From: Tritrichomonas foetus
Lineage: Eukaryota > Parabasalia > Tritrichomonadida > Tritrichomonadidae
Direction: 5' to 3'
DNA: 58,836 bases
Assembly: GCA_001839685.1 (NCBI GenBank)
Contig: MLAK01000739.1
Location: 10,444-69,279 of the forward strand
The position numbers and the translations under genes were made by a program. The first letter of the stretch is position 1. Each line of letters begins with the position of its first letter. This document shows, in pieces, positions 49,430 to 58,836 of the stretch. Below the pieces are notes generated by a model. That model saw only the letters and a list, made by a program, of their open reading frames with translations, did no database searches and had not been told where the DNA came from.

Positions 49430-52400
49430 TTAATTATCGTCTTCTTCTTCACCTGCGAGAGTATCCCATGCGACAACATCTTCTTCAGTGTAAAGTGAGA
49501 AATCGTAAAGGATATCAAGAATCGAAGAAATTGACCAAGCTTGGTTGGCACACGAGTCTCCACAAACCTCGCCATCTTTCTGTGTGAGTTCAGGAAGACC
49601 GCAAGCCCAAGAACCAAGTTGTTCCTTCTTAATCACAGCCAGCATTTGCTTCATCTTTGGTGTAACTCCTCTCCTGAATCTCATTGAAGCTCTGAAGAAG
49701 TATCCAACAGGCCAAACCCATTCTGGACCATTGTGATAATTGAATCCCTTTGCTGTGTAGAAGCAATCAGATTCTTCGGAATTAACATAATATGGTCTGT
49801 ACCTGTAATCTCCTGGATCAAGTGTTCTCATTCCAATTTTACCCATTAATCTCTCTTCAACTTCATTAAGGCATCTGACGGCATGTGCTGGATCGAAAAG
49901 TTCAGGTGCAACTGTCATAGCAACACAAAGATTTGGACGGAATTGATAATCTGCAAATTCTAAGCTGCTGCCAACTGTATCCTTATAAATTCCACGAACA
50001 CCAACATGCTTTTCTTCAACAAAGAACATAGAATCATGTTCTTTATGTGTTGGAATGTAGAACCAGCTTTCAAATGAAGCACAAAGAAGATCCGACCATT
50101 CTTTCCATGAAACAGGCTTGTTTGATTGGGCCTTAATTTTGATTCCATCATGTGCAAATGATCCATTTTCATGACATTCGTTAAGCCAACGAAGTGTTGA
50201 TTCAAGAAGACCAATAATTTCAACATCAGCACCATCACGTGGAGTTGCAGGTATTCCTCGATTTGAAGCAACTTCTGATGATCCCATTTTGTCCATCCAT
50301 GTTCCACAGTTGCTCGAATTTCCACCAAGAATGAAACCATTTGTCCAATCTGTGACAATGTCGATCTTGAAGCCTTCTTGTTTCATTACAGAGTCAATTT
50401 GAGAGCCTGCATTCCATTCGACAAAGTGAATTCCATTGGCGTGCGCATCCATGATCCTGTAAACAATTTCGCCCATTGTAACAACAGGTCTTGTGCTTCG
50501 ATCAAGGTCTGCAAATCTTCGATTATATTCATTTTGATCATCGGTTGGGAAAAGAAGCGGAACTTTGATTTGGAATACATTTCCACCTTCTCCACTCATG
50601 TATGCATAGTCTTGAAGGGCTTGTAAGAACCACCATGTTGCATCACGTGCATTATAGCGTGGATTCATTCCACCATCATGTAAGTTTGGAATCAAACCAT
50701 GTCTCATGCATGCTGCAAAAGCGACAAGTTGATCACGAGCTTCAGCAAATCGTCCTGTGCACATATAAAGTCCTCTTAGAGCAATCATTGTGTCTCTTCC
50801 CCAAGAACGCATGAATCCAACTGAAAAGTGTGGAAATCCTGCAGCAGTGCATGAATCAACACGAGTCAAAAGGTTATTAAAGAATTTTTGAAGATGTGGA
50901 TGAACTAATTGGGCGTTTGAAACAGGTGTGAAGAATGAAATTGATGACATTGCAAGGGATTGAACAAAATCATCGCCTTTTTGAATGAATTCGGACATTT
51001 GTTGAACAATTAAATTCTTTGCAGCAATGTTGATTGCACGAATCACTCGATCAAGGTATTTTGGAATGAGGAAACGTGGCAAACTTTCCAAACCTTCACA
51101 ACATTTACGAAGAACTGCTTCGACACTGATGAGACGTGGTGTCGTCAGTAATCTTTGTAAGATGAAATCAATAAGCCAGTTTCCATCACGAACATTTGTA
51201 AATACTGGGGAACCCATTCCAGCTTCCGAATCAGCAGCAAACTTGAAAGCAGTTTCAACACCTTTTGTACCTGCATAAAATGGTGCGCCAAACGATGGAA
51301 ATGCATAAATGCTGTGATTTTGAGCAACCCATTCTTCATCAGAACATCTGAAAAGCATGACAGCAAGATCTGTAATACTAATACCAATTAAGCGTTGTTG
51401 GAACGTTTCGACTAAATGATCTAAAGTCAACGTATTAACAAAACTACACATCTGTGGTGCTAATTTTGTTTTGAAGATGATAACATTATTTTCTGGGAAG
51501 TTGCAGAGACTTACATGGCTATTGTTGTAAACTTTGGCAGATGACATTTGATTCCAATCAGTATTTAAGAAAATATTGCAATGTGATGGATAAATTTCTT
51601 TGTTTGCTGTGGAATTGTTTGATCTGTGAAGTTCCCAAATCCTTCCTTCGAAAACCAATTCGCTAATTGGAGCAGGAGATTCTAATTCATAAGTTGAGGC
51701 TTCTCCAGGTAAGCGAACGATTGCCCAAACACCTTCACCCGTTTGAGAATTGCATCTGAAGATAGTGACAAGTGATCCATGATAATTTGCCATGATTTCA
51801 TTCATTTCTGCTTCAGCCATTTCTTTTCTGAGTTTGTTAAGGAGTTGTCTGAATGGTTGGAATGCTGGCTTATCTTTGGAAAGAGGATATTGTCTGAATT
51901 CATCAACAACAGATGGTACAAAGTCAAGCATATCATCATAGCCTCTATTTGAAGCAAGTGGTGATACACTCATAGAAAATGCTGTGGTTACAGGCAATGG
52001 ATCGAAATAAGGAGGGGTATTATCATGAGTAAGATCGAAAATAACACCAGGAATTTGTTGAACAGGTCGAACTGTTGATTCACTGTCGATTGCATCAACG
52101 GCAGCAACTGGAAGTCCACCAGCAGACCAAAGAAGATGAGTCATTTTATTTGGTTCAATGCACTTTGCACCTTCACGAATGAATGAATTAATTCCAATAT
52201 GATTGATATATTCAATATCAAGCCATTCACTTCCAGTAAAGAGTTCAGCTGCAATGTAAATGTTTGGATTTACTTTTCTTGCTTCTTTAATGAAATATTC
52301 TGAAACAGGAAGTGGTGTTGAATGTGCATTATCAAGTCTAATTCCTTGAACAATTTCTGCAACGCTTCGTAAATATTTACCCATGTGTTCCCAGAGCCAA

Positions 52401-53977
52401 GGTGAATCTTCTGGCTTATTTCCATATCTAAGTTTGACATTATCACCCCAGATGACGACCTGTCTTCTTAAGTAACATTCTTTTCCTTCTGCAATGAAAT
52501 CTTCTGTTGGGTTGTCGCTGTAAATCCATCCGTTGTTTGCAAGAGGCATCATTCCTTTGTTCGTTGTTTGAATTTCATTGAAGTAACGCCAAACAAGTGG
52601 AACATTACGTGTAACAGGACCTAAGCGTGGTCCATTTGGATCATAACGATTATATTGAAAAGTATTCATGACACTTGTAACAACATCTCGAACAACACTA
52701 TCATAATGTTGATAATATGGTGTATTTAATGTTGATGCAGCTCTTCGGAATTCTTCGACAAGAGATGTATCCTGCTTACCGGCAACTGGTCTGTAAAGTG
52801 CATTAGCATAATTTGGATCGACTTTCAATGAACCAATATCATACTTCTTATCATTTGTAATACCACGTGTTCGTAGAATATTTTGTCTCTGTGGTGCACC
52901 ATAGTTAACAGCACGCATGCGAAGCATTTCGAACTCTTTTGGTAAAGGAGAAGTCATTGGCTGAGAAAGTTGTCGAACAGCATCATCAACATCGATGGTG
53001 AAATACTTCACTAAGTCGCTTTTTCTTAGTCCGTCTTCAATAAATTGGCGAAGTCTTCCCATATGATGAACTTGGAGATCAGCCGGAAGGTCATGAACTT
53101 TGCCATCAGCAATTTCACATGACAAGTCATATATAACTTTATCAACATAATAAGCTGGTTTTAAGTGAGGTGAATTTTCAAAGTTGTATCCGGCTTCTGG
53201 ATGGTCTTTGAGCCACTCTGATTCGGGATTTGTATGGTTTAATACAATGTCAGCCATAAAGACGATTCCAAGTTCTTTTTCAATCTTCTTCAGCTGCTCC
53301 TTCAATAATGGCCATCTTTTTTCCGCTGGAAAACCATCGTCGAATAGGAATTTGGAGACTTGGAGTTGATCTTTTAATGAATAGTGACTCTTATCGCCGA
53401 GTTCTTGGAATGGCGGAAGATGGATCATATTATATCCTAATTCTGAGATCGGACGAAGATTTTCAAGCCAGTTTTGAACTTTTCCAATGCAGCGTCCATA
53501 ATCTGTTTGAATGCAAAGCGATCCGAGCGGTAATGATTTTCCATTAATTTGAATCATTGGATCAACGATATATCTGACAAGTGGAGCTTTTACATAACCG
53601 TCATCCTTGCTTTTGTCTTTGTCTTCTTTTTCACTTTTGCTGTTGAGTAACTCGCTAAGGTTTTCGCGCGAATTTGAGAGTGAGATAGTTGGAATTCTTA
53701 AGAAAAAGTTGTAGGCGCCGGCGGTTTTTATCTCAATTTCGAAAATCACATCTTCAAAAATAGAGTATTTCGCTGATGGTTTTATTGCGTTTACAGTTTC
53801 CTTTGAAAGGTCGGGGTGCTCTCCAACAGGCTGATTCGAAACAAGCTCAACGTTTGGATTATGGAATTTATTGCCGATCGGGATGTGAACCTCGAGAATG
53901 TATCCGACATGAGGAACACGAAGAATTCCATGATCGACGCAACCGTCTTTGTTTAAAAGCAAGTAAAGGTGCTTCAT
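49430..53977 (-). CDS. AGL: Glycogen debranching enzyme (4-alpha-glucanotransferase / amylo-1,6-glucosidase)
   Basis: 1515 aa, the normal length of the eukaryotic two-activity enzyme. The N-terminal half is the GH13 glucanotransferase, with DIVLNHT (~243-249), GIRLDNAH (nucleophile Asp ~549), AELFTGS (acid/base Glu ~578) and DLTHDNTPP (~655). The C-terminal half is the GH133-type glucosidase, with GFMRSWGRDTMIALRG (~1095), WWFLQAL and SWKEWSD-like segments and a final PEWVWPVGYF. Both sites look intact. It removes branch points of glycogen in the cytosol together with phosphorylase; glycogen is the main carbohydrate store of trichomonads. Codon use is GC-richer than its neighbours, consistent with high expression. 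Inr-like TCATCC lies upstream of the ATG. Confidence 0.95.
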   Translation of the reverse strand: MKHLYLLLNKDGCVDHGILRVPHVGYILEVHIPIGNKFHNPNVELVSNQPVGEHPDLSKETVNAIKPSAKYSIFEDVIFEIEIKTAGAYNFFLRIPTISLSNSRENLSELLNSKSEKEDKDKSKDDGYVKAPLVRYIVDPMIQINGKSLPLGSLCIQTDYGRCIGKVQNWLENLRPISELGYNMIHLPPFQELGDKSHYSLKDQLQVSKFLFDDGFPAEKRWPLLKEQLKKIEKELGIVFMADIVLNHTNPESEWLKDHPEAGYNFENSPHLKPAYYVDKVIYDLSCEIADGKVHDLPADLQVHHMGRLRQFIEDGLRKSDLVKYFTIDVDDAVRQLSQPMTSPLPKEFEMLRMRAVNYGAPQRQNILRTRGITNDKKYDIGSLKVDPNYANALYRPVAGKQDTSLVEEFRRAASTLNTPYYQHYDSVVRDVVTSVMNTFQYNRYDPNGPRLGPVTRNVPLVWRYFNEIQTTNKGMMPLANNGWIYSDNPTEDFIAEGKECYLRRQVVIWGDNVKLRYGNKPEDSPWLWEHMGKYLRSVAEIVQGIRLDNAHSTPLPVSEYFIKEARKVNPNIYIAAELFTGSEWLDIEYINHIGINSFIREGAKCIEPNKMTHLLWSAGGLPVAAVDAIDSESTVRPVQQIPGVIFDLTHDNTPPYFDPLPVTTAFSMSVSPLASNRGYDDMLDFVPSVVDEFRQYPLSKDKPAFQPFRQLLNKLRKEMAEAEMNEIMANYHGSLVTIFRCNSQTGEGVWAIVRLPGEASTYELESPAPISELVFEGRIWELHRSNNSTANKEIYPSHCNIFLNTDWNQMSSAKVYNNSHVSLCNFPENNVIIFKTKLAPQMCSFVNTLTLDHLVETFQQRLIGISITDLAVMLFRCSDEEWVAQNHSIYAFPSFGAPFYAGTKGVETAFKFAADSEAGMGSPVFTNVRDGNWLIDFILQRLLTTPRLISVEAVLRKCCEGLESLPRFLIPKYLDRVIRAINIAAKNLIVQQMSEFIQKGDDFVQSLAMSSISFFTPVSNAQLVHPHLQKFFNNLLTRVDSCTAAGFPHFSVGFMRSWGRDTMIALRGLYMCTGRFAEARDQLVAFAACMRHGLIPNLHDGGMNPRYNARDATWWFLQALQDYAYMSGEGGNVFQIKVPLLFPTDDQNEYNRRFADLDRSTRPVVTMGEIVYRIMDAHANGIHFVEWNAGSQIDSVMKQEGFKIDIVTDWTNGFILGGNSSNCGTWMDKMGSSEVASNRGIPATPRDGADVEIIGLLESTLRWLNECHENGSFAHDGIKIKAQSNKPVSWKEWSDLLCASFESWFYIPTHKEHDSMFFVEEKHVGVRGIYKDTVGSSLEFADYQFRPNLCVAMTVAPELFDPAHAVRCLNEVEERLMGKIGMRTLDPGDYRYRPYYVNSEESDCFYTAKGFNYHNGPEWVWPVGYFFRASMRFRRGVTPKMKQMLAVIKKEQLGSWACGLPELTQKDGEVCGDSCANQAWSISSILDILYDFSLYTEEDVVAWDTLAGEEEDDN

Positions 53978-54762
53978 TGGCGAGTGGATGATCGAGATAA
54001 TTAAAATGAGGTGAAATAAAAAATTGAAAAGAGATTGAAAAGAAATGATGTAAAGTATTTAATTTAAAATTATGGTGAATTCATTCGAATTGTGACAATT
54101 CAATAAACAATCCAAAAAGGTGAAATCTGAGATTAACCTTAACGTATTTTAACCACCAAAATGTGAAAGTCTTCTTTTCTAACGGAGATATCTTGGAATA
54201 ATGCATGTTAAAAATTATTTAGATTTTTTATTTTGATAATTCTATACTTATATTTGAAATTTACATATTTATATTAATTAATATATTGTTTTTATTGAGA
54301 TATGAGATCAATTCGGTTTTAAGATCATCAATTGTAAAAATAATTGAAGCAAATTGTATATGGCATAAATTAATTGAATTAAATTATAATAATGACAGAA
54401 TTCTCCCAGACTCATTAAATGTCATCGAATCCAATCGATTCTCAGTTCAAAACTCCAACCACTTAATGTCTAATCGAAATCAGATAAAACTTGCCAGGAA
54501 AAACAATGGAATCCACCCAAAAGTAAAATTTTTATATATATATTTGCCAAAAATCAGAATTCATGAATTTTTCTCCAAAAAATGAAGTAAGTAACCTCAA
54601 TAAAGAAGGCGCCTTTGTTTAAAGTGCAATAAACAACTAATTTCCAATGAAAATTTCAGGATTTAATTATGATTCATTCTAACAGAAAATTGTATTAGCT
54701 GATACTACTTCTATCAGTGGAAATGTTCCACGAGCTCAAAATTTGTTTTTCTTGTTTCACTA

Positions 54763-54822
54763 ATGATTCACCAAATGGCTGAATGATTCACCAAATGGCT
54801 GAATGATTCACCAAATGGCTGA
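54763..54822 (+). repeat. Three perfect 20-base tandem repeats
   Basis: Unit ATGATTCACCAAATGGCTGA, three exact copies in a row. Each unit holds CCAAATGG (a CArG-like core) and ACCAAAT, which overlaps the core of the GACCAAATA box. It ends 76 bases before the ATG at 54898. Copy number could vary between strains. Confidence 0.9.
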
Positions 54823-54840
54823 ATGACTTGTGAAATAAAA
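54822..54840 (+). promoter_or_regulatory. Conserved upstream element, copy 1
   Basis: AATGACTTGTGAAATAAAA recurs as AATGACTTGTGAGATAAAA (18 of 19) at 56070, ~58 and ~51 bases before the ATGs of the two tandem paralogues. Probably a duplicated promoter element. Confidence 0.5.
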
Positions 54841-54897
54841 AATTCATATGACTATATTTTTTTGTCAAACTAAAATAAGTTTTAAAGGTTTACTTGA

Positions 54898-55629
54898 ATG
54901 TCGACCCAAAACCTACAATTGTTTGATTTTTATTTGGAAATATGTCGAGAAGTAACAGGGAAAAGTGTCATACAAAGTGAAGATGGATCAATCTTTCCTG
55001 AAATTAATAATTTAGTCAGAGAGAGAATTAAAAAAATAGGGGAAAGAGAAAAAATCCACGAAATAATGGTTAATAAGTATCTCAAATGCAATGAAGAGAA
55101 AGAAAAATACCTTTCTTATTTGAAGGCAATAATGATATCATTAGATCCTAAAAATTCTAATCACGAAAATCGAGCCACTACTGAAGAAAAAATCAATGAA
55201 TTTATGAAGAAAATTCCAGATATACAAGAAAGATTGAATGGATATGAAAATAATCAAAAATTGTATAATTTACAATTTTCAACTTCATCTCCAGCAAACA
55301 ATGAAGAAACTTCAAAGCCATATCGTCAGTTTATTGATCATGTTACTTACATTGGATATAAATCAGGCTGGTATCTAATTGGAAAAGGAGATTTATATTT
55401 TGTTACAGAAAATTCGGAAACCAAATTAAGTTTTGAAACTTCTGATAAAGTCATTAATCATGTCATTTCCAAGGAAATGTATCCTAAGATTTATGACAAC
55501 TCCGTGATTCTGATGATCGAATGTGAATATGAAAAAATTGAAAGAAGAAAATTTGTTTTTAAATTTGATTCTCAGGCAGTCAGTTTTTTGAATGAATTAA
55601 AAAAAATAATTGAAGAACTGAAAAAATAA
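54898..55629 (+). CDS. Coiled-coil plus RanBD/PH-like protein, tandem paralogue 1
   Basis: 243 aa. Residues ~6-45 are almost identical to the paralogue at 56140, with FYLEICR and IIQSEDGS-type core segments. A coiled-coil or helical region follows (~45-130). The C-terminal ~90 residues read like a RanBP1-type (PH-fold) domain: GWYLIGKGDLYFV matches the W-x-x-x-G-x-G-x-L start, I-x-x-x-M-x-P-K-I lies in the middle, and FKFDSQAVSFLNELKK forms the final helix. Ran-binding domains bind RanGTP; Nup50/Nup2 proteins carry one. No FG repeats are present. The RanBD call is by remembered pattern. Another PH-like subtype is possible. Confidence 0.5.
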   Translation: MSTQNLQLFDFYLEICREVTGKSVIQSEDGSIFPEINNLVRERIKKIGEREKIHEIMVNKYLKCNEEKEKYLSYLKAIMISLDPKNSNHENRATTEEKINEFMKKIPDIQERLNGYENNQKLYNLQFSTSSPANNEETSKPYRQFIDHVTYIGYKSGWYLIGKGDLYFVTENSETKLSFETSDKVINHVISKEMYPKIYDNSVILMIECEYEKIERRKFVFKFDSQAVSFLNELKKIIEELKK

Positions 55630-56139
55630 GAAGGCAATCATTGCTTTGTAGTATAAATATATAGAAATGCCAAGAATAATTTGGATATTTTTTTTTTTCT
55701 CATATCAGGGAACTTTTCTGTCAAATTATTTCGTTGCTTTATGATTAACTTTTTTCTTTTTCGAGTTCTTAAACATAAGTGATCATTCCCATGGATATAC
55801 GAGTTTGGTACTATTTACACTATTGATAAATAAAGATATTATTTTTTTCAAATAATGGATATATAAATAAAATTTTGAAAAATTTCACTTCATGAATTTT
55901 TTTCCATAAGTAAAAAACTGTGTACATGAGTAATTCCATTGTTATGGTTTTCAAGTTTCGTGACCATTTCCACCATCAAGGTTCTTTGTACCAATCCAAT
56001 TTGAATAATCTCTATCAATATTTTGAATATCATTGTACGTTAAATGTCATCATAGTTGAAACTTTTTTAAATGACTTGTGAGATAAAAAAGTGGACTTTT
56101 TCCCTCGAATGTCAAATCTGAGCATTTTTTAAAATTTCG
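55630..56139. other. Spacer between tandem paralogues
   Basis: 510 bases, AT-rich, with the conserved upstream element at 56070-56089. No gene is seen. Confidence 0.55.
56070..56089 (+). promoter_or_regulatory. Conserved upstream element, copy 2
   Basis: Second copy of the ATGACTTGTGARATAAAA element. The 20-base minisatellite is not present here, so it arose in only one copy of the duplication or was lost from the other. Confidence 0.5.
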
Positions 56140-56988
56140 ATGCAAAACCAGCAACTCTTTGAATTTTATTTAGAAATATGCAGAGCTTTAACTGGTCAAA
56201 GCATCATCCAAAGTGAAGATGGTTCAATTTTACCTGAAATAAATAATCAAGTAAGAGAGAAAATCCATACAATTGGAACAAGTGAGGTATTGCATAAAAG
56301 TTTAGAAAAAAGATATTCTGAGCTTCAAAAAGAAAATGAAAAGTTACTTTCTTATATAAAAATCATAATTTTATCATTTGATCTTGAAAACAATAGCAAT
56401 AAGAATGAAGCTGTTTCTGATGAAGAAATAAATGAATTCATTAATAAAATTGCCTCTATTCGCAATAAAATAAAATATTGGGATACTCAACAAAAACTGT
56501 ACAATTTGCAATTTTCTCTTGAACCAGCAAAAGAAAAAAGTCTAATCATTCGTCAAGAAAATAATTCTGATTCTTTTCAGAATATAATTTTGCGAAATAA
56601 TAATCAATCAAATAATATTGCTGGCAATATAAATTTCGTGGAAATGGAAAAAGAAGAAGAAGAAAAAGAGAAAATAGAGATTGAATCCTTAGGTGAAGCA
56701 GATTGTTTTCTAAATAAGAATTCATGGGTAGAATTAGGAAGAGTAAAATTGTGTTTGGTGAATTCAAATTCGAAAACCATATTTAGATATGAAACCCAAA
56801 ATAATGTCAAATCCGAATTTCCTATCAGTAGGGAAATGGCACCAAAAATTGGAACGAAAGCTGTGCAAGTAATGCTGGAAAATGTAAATAAAAAGCTGGA
56901 GCTGACAAAGTTTAGTTTTGATCAACCTGACCAAGCGAGACACTTTTTTGATTCGCTTCAAAAAGAGATTGATAAACTAAAACTCTAA
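56140..56988 (+). CDS. Coiled-coil plus RanBD/PH-like protein, tandem paralogue 2
   Basis: 282 aa, same order of parts as the upstream gene. N-terminal ~40 residues are highly conserved between the two, the helical middle is diverged, and the C-terminal domain has WVELGRVKLCLV, REMAPKIG and FDQPDQARHFFDSLQKEID. It carries an extra insertion of Asn-rich and then Glu-rich sequence (about residues 135-190, with MEKEEEEKEKIEIE) just before the C-terminal domain. The strong N-terminal conservation against a fast-changing middle suggests that the N-terminus binds a shared partner. The function of both is unknown beyond the fold guess. Confidence 0.5.
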   Translation: MQNQQLFEFYLEICRALTGQSIIQSEDGSILPEINNQVREKIHTIGTSEVLHKSLEKRYSELQKENEKLLSYIKIIILSFDLENNSNKNEAVSDEEINEFINKIASIRNKIKYWDTQQKLYNLQFSLEPAKEKSLIIRQENNSDSFQNIILRNNNQSNNIAGNINFVEMEKEEEEKEKIEIESLGEADCFLNKNSWVELGRVKLCLVNSNSKTIFRYETQNNVKSEFPISREMAPKIGTKAVQVMLENVNKKLELTKFSFDQPDQARHFFDSLQKEIDKLKL

Positions 56989-57444
56989 ATTGTAGCCTTT
57001 CATGAATTAGATTTAATTCATTTCAATTGTTGAAAGAATTTGTGGAAAAATTTATTGTTTTACATATAGAAGATATTTGAATTTTTGGTGATAAAGTTCA
57101 TTTACCTTCTTCCACTTATTCTCATATCAGTTTTCATACTAAATTCACTGAATCAATATTTTAAATCTACATTTTAGATGACATATTGAGTTATTTCTTT
57201 CTTTTTGACAATTAATCCAAAAATATAAAAAGTGATAATATTTATGTTCAAGACAAAATATCACGAAAGAGACCAATTTCCTAAAATAAATCACCATTAT
57301 GTTTTTGGGAAGTCTTCATTAAAACCCAGTATAATTTAAATTATGAGAAATTGTATATATTTATCAATATAAATGATTGAAAATTAGTCGATTTTTATAA
57401 AAACATAAAATAAGGAATGAGTATGTAACAAACAAATTTGTAAA
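56989..57444. other. Convergent 3' spacer
   Basis: AT-rich spacer of 456 bases between converging genes. Nothing is seen. Confidence 0.6.
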
Positions 57445-58386
57445 CTAAAGTCTGATTGATCCAATATTATGCCAAATTTTTGGTTTGACGACTCTTTGTC
57501 GTGGAATCATTCTTGATGGTGCTCTAACCGCAATTCTCGATGTTGTTGAACCGGTTGCATTTGTTGTTGGAGGTCTCTTGTCTGCCCTATCTCGCACTAA
57601 GTCTGTAACGACTGTTCTATCACGATATGGTTCTTTTGCAGATCTTAAAGGCGGCAATTTTTTATTATTATTTAAATCAGGTAACTTTTCTCCATTTGGA
57701 TTCGCTTCATTTGAGGTATTGTCTCCATTCTGATTAATTTCATCTTTATTTCCAGTTTCATCATTTGGTTGAATTTCTTCAACTTTTGGTTCATTATTTT
57801 CTTCACTTTCTTTATTTTCTTCGCCGAATTTGATTTCATCGAGATAAACCAGTTTTGGAATAAGTCTTTTGATTTCTTTCCGATATTCTGGATGCTCTTC
57901 ACAACCATTTCCTCGAAGTGTCAAATTTCGTAAACGCGTCAAACATTTTAGGATTTCAACATCTTCAACATAGGGAATGAGGTTTGATTCAAGGTCCAAA
58001 ATTTTGAGAGATGTCATTCCAAGTAATTCTGACACATCTTCGATTTTATTAAAAGCTAAATAAAGTTCTTGTAATTTTCCAGAAATTGTGGAAATTCCAT
58101 CAAGCTCTGAAAGTCCACAGTGAGCCAACGATAGGACTACTAAATTCGGTAAGTTTGATCGAAGGTCACGAATACTGCTAATTATCGAGTTATTAAGATG
58201 CAAGCGCTGAAGGCCTGGAAAAGTATCGCCAAGATAAGCAAGAGACATATCTCGAGTATCTGCAACTGCTTGAAATGATTTCATCTTTTTAAATTTTTTC
58301 TTTCCTCTGTATCCATAAATATCATCGAGACATGAAAGTTTTTCGGGCTTTTTGCCATCAACCGCAAGAATTATATCAGTCAGCAT
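57445..58386 (-). CDS. LRRC56: LRRC56-like (DNAAF12) dynein-arm assembly factor
   Basis: 313 aa. Residues ~55-170 are leucine-rich repeats with the LRRC56 pattern I recall: LQRLHLNNSIISSIRDL, LVVLSLAHCGLSELDGI, LQELYLAFNKIEDVSEL, LKILDLESNLI and LTLRGNGC, closing with the LRR cap IPKLVYLDEIKF. A Glu/Asn-rich stretch (~188-240) and a basic Arg/Pro/Thr tail follow. LRRC56 acts in axonemal dynein arm transport and assembly in flagellated eukaryotes, which fits a flagellate. The gene symbol is by pattern recall. TCATTCT and TTCACAA lie upstream of the ATG. Confidence 0.7.
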   Translation of the reverse strand: MLTDIILAVDGKKPEKLSCLDDIYGYRGKKKFKKMKSFQAVADTRDMSLAYLGDTFPGLQRLHLNNSIISSIRDLRSNLPNLVVLSLAHCGLSELDGISTISGKLQELYLAFNKIEDVSELLGMTSLKILDLESNLIPYVEDVEILKCLTRLRNLTLRGNGCEEHPEYRKEIKRLIPKLVYLDEIKFGEENKESEENNEPKVEEIQPNDETGNKDEINQNGDNTSNEANPNGEKLPDLNNNKKLPPLRSAKEPYRDRTVVTDLVRDRADKRPPTTNATGSTTSRIAVRAPSRMIPRQRVVKPKIWHNIGSIRL

Positions 58387-58836
58387 TAATAACGATTGTG
58401 AATGTTAGAATGAGTGACTTTCCTTGCCTTTGATTTTGGCTAAAATTTTTGTAGATTTTGAGCGAATTTTCGCAAGGTCAAATAAATAAGGGAGAAAGGT
58501 GAATAGATAATTAAGTTAAATTCGCCATGAATAGAATTGAGAGAATGATACTCTGGCATAAATGAATTTGAATAAGAAAAATGAAGATAATAACGTGCAA
58601 ACCGACATCAATGTGTAAACGAAAATTTAATTATAGTAGCGCCGGATTTGAGTGAAAACGTCGGTTTCGAAGTGAAAACATTCAGCTTTTTGATAATATA
58701 TCTGGTTTGTAATTGAAAGAATTATGATCGTTGTAATAAATAAAACATGAATATCTAAAGATCAATTTAAATTTATTGTTTAATATTTATATAAATAATT
58801 TAGTTTATTGTGAAGATTAAATTAACACAGTCTCGT
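58387..58836. other. Spacer to window edge
   Basis: 450 bases upstream of the LRRC56-like gene, with no gene visible. The stretch near 58640 is a little richer in GC than the rest, but I assign it nothing. Confidence 0.5.

Larger units (their letters stand above)
53978..54897. other. Divergent spacer with minisatellite
   Basis: Holds the 20-base tandem repeat (54763-54822) and a promoter-like element. A 98-codon frame starting with TTG at 54286 has no ATG until its last third and no family signature, so I leave it out. Confidence 0.55.

Noticed and set aside
54286..54585. 98-codon plus-strand frame
   Set aside because: Starts with TTG, has no ATG until the last third, no family signature, and a frame of this length is about expected by chance in DNA this AT-rich.

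Overview
The window looks like nuclear DNA of a parabasalid (trichomonad), most like Tritrichomonas or a close relative. The DNA is very AT-rich, long genes are uninterrupted by visible introns, and intergenic spacers are short with A/T runs. Many start codons have a TCA-Y-W initiator-like element within about 20 bases upstream. The gene content fits an expanded trichomonad repertoire: Myb-repeat factors, MATE-family transporters, CAMK-like kinases, a BTB/F5-8C protein, Pmp-like surface proteins, and a candidate of the IBP39 initiator-binding family. The species call is inference from gene families and base composition. No tRNA, rRNA, transposon, CRISPR array or replication origin was recognised.

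Layout. 1-9.1 kb: two tandem coiled-coil genes (the first cut by the window edge), then two distantly related helical proteins (3940-5160 and 7626-9059) flanking a CAMK-like kinase. 9.3-22.2 kb: a PH-like/leucine-rich repeat (CARMIL-like) protein, a BTB/BACK/F5-8C protein, a small unknown protein, a beta-barrel candidate for the hydrogenosome, a bridge-like lipid transfer candidate, a Rab-type GTPase with Thr in place of the catalytic Gln, and a two-thioredoxin-domain PDI. 22.2-31.9 kb: gene-poor DNA with two Myb proteins, one intact MATE transporter and a second kinase. 32.4-45.7 kb: a 1320-residue single-pass surface protein, a gene relic, an unknown protein, a nitroreductase, a MATE gene broken by one in-frame stop, and a Pmp-like surface protein. 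46.5-58.8 kb: a CoA-acyltransferase-fold protein, the IBP39-like candidate, a glycogen debranching enzyme, a tandem pair of coiled-coil/RanBD-like paralogues, and an LRRC56-like dynein-arm assembly factor.

Several genes have longer open frames that begin only with TTG. I moved these starts to the first ATG. In three cases (22247, 36415, 45661) the new start begins exactly at a signal peptide. Four starts, and more loosely several others, have a GACCAAATA-like box 10-50 bases upstream, so there may be two promoter types here: that box and the TCA-Y-W initiator.

The genes are not an operon and strands alternate. The best leads are the GACCAAATA box, the nonsense-interrupted MATE gene, the tandem RanBD-like pair with its 20-bp minisatellite and conserved upstream element, two near-identical polypurine tracts lying upstream of two transcription-factor candidates, and the lipid-transfer and beta-barrel candidates.
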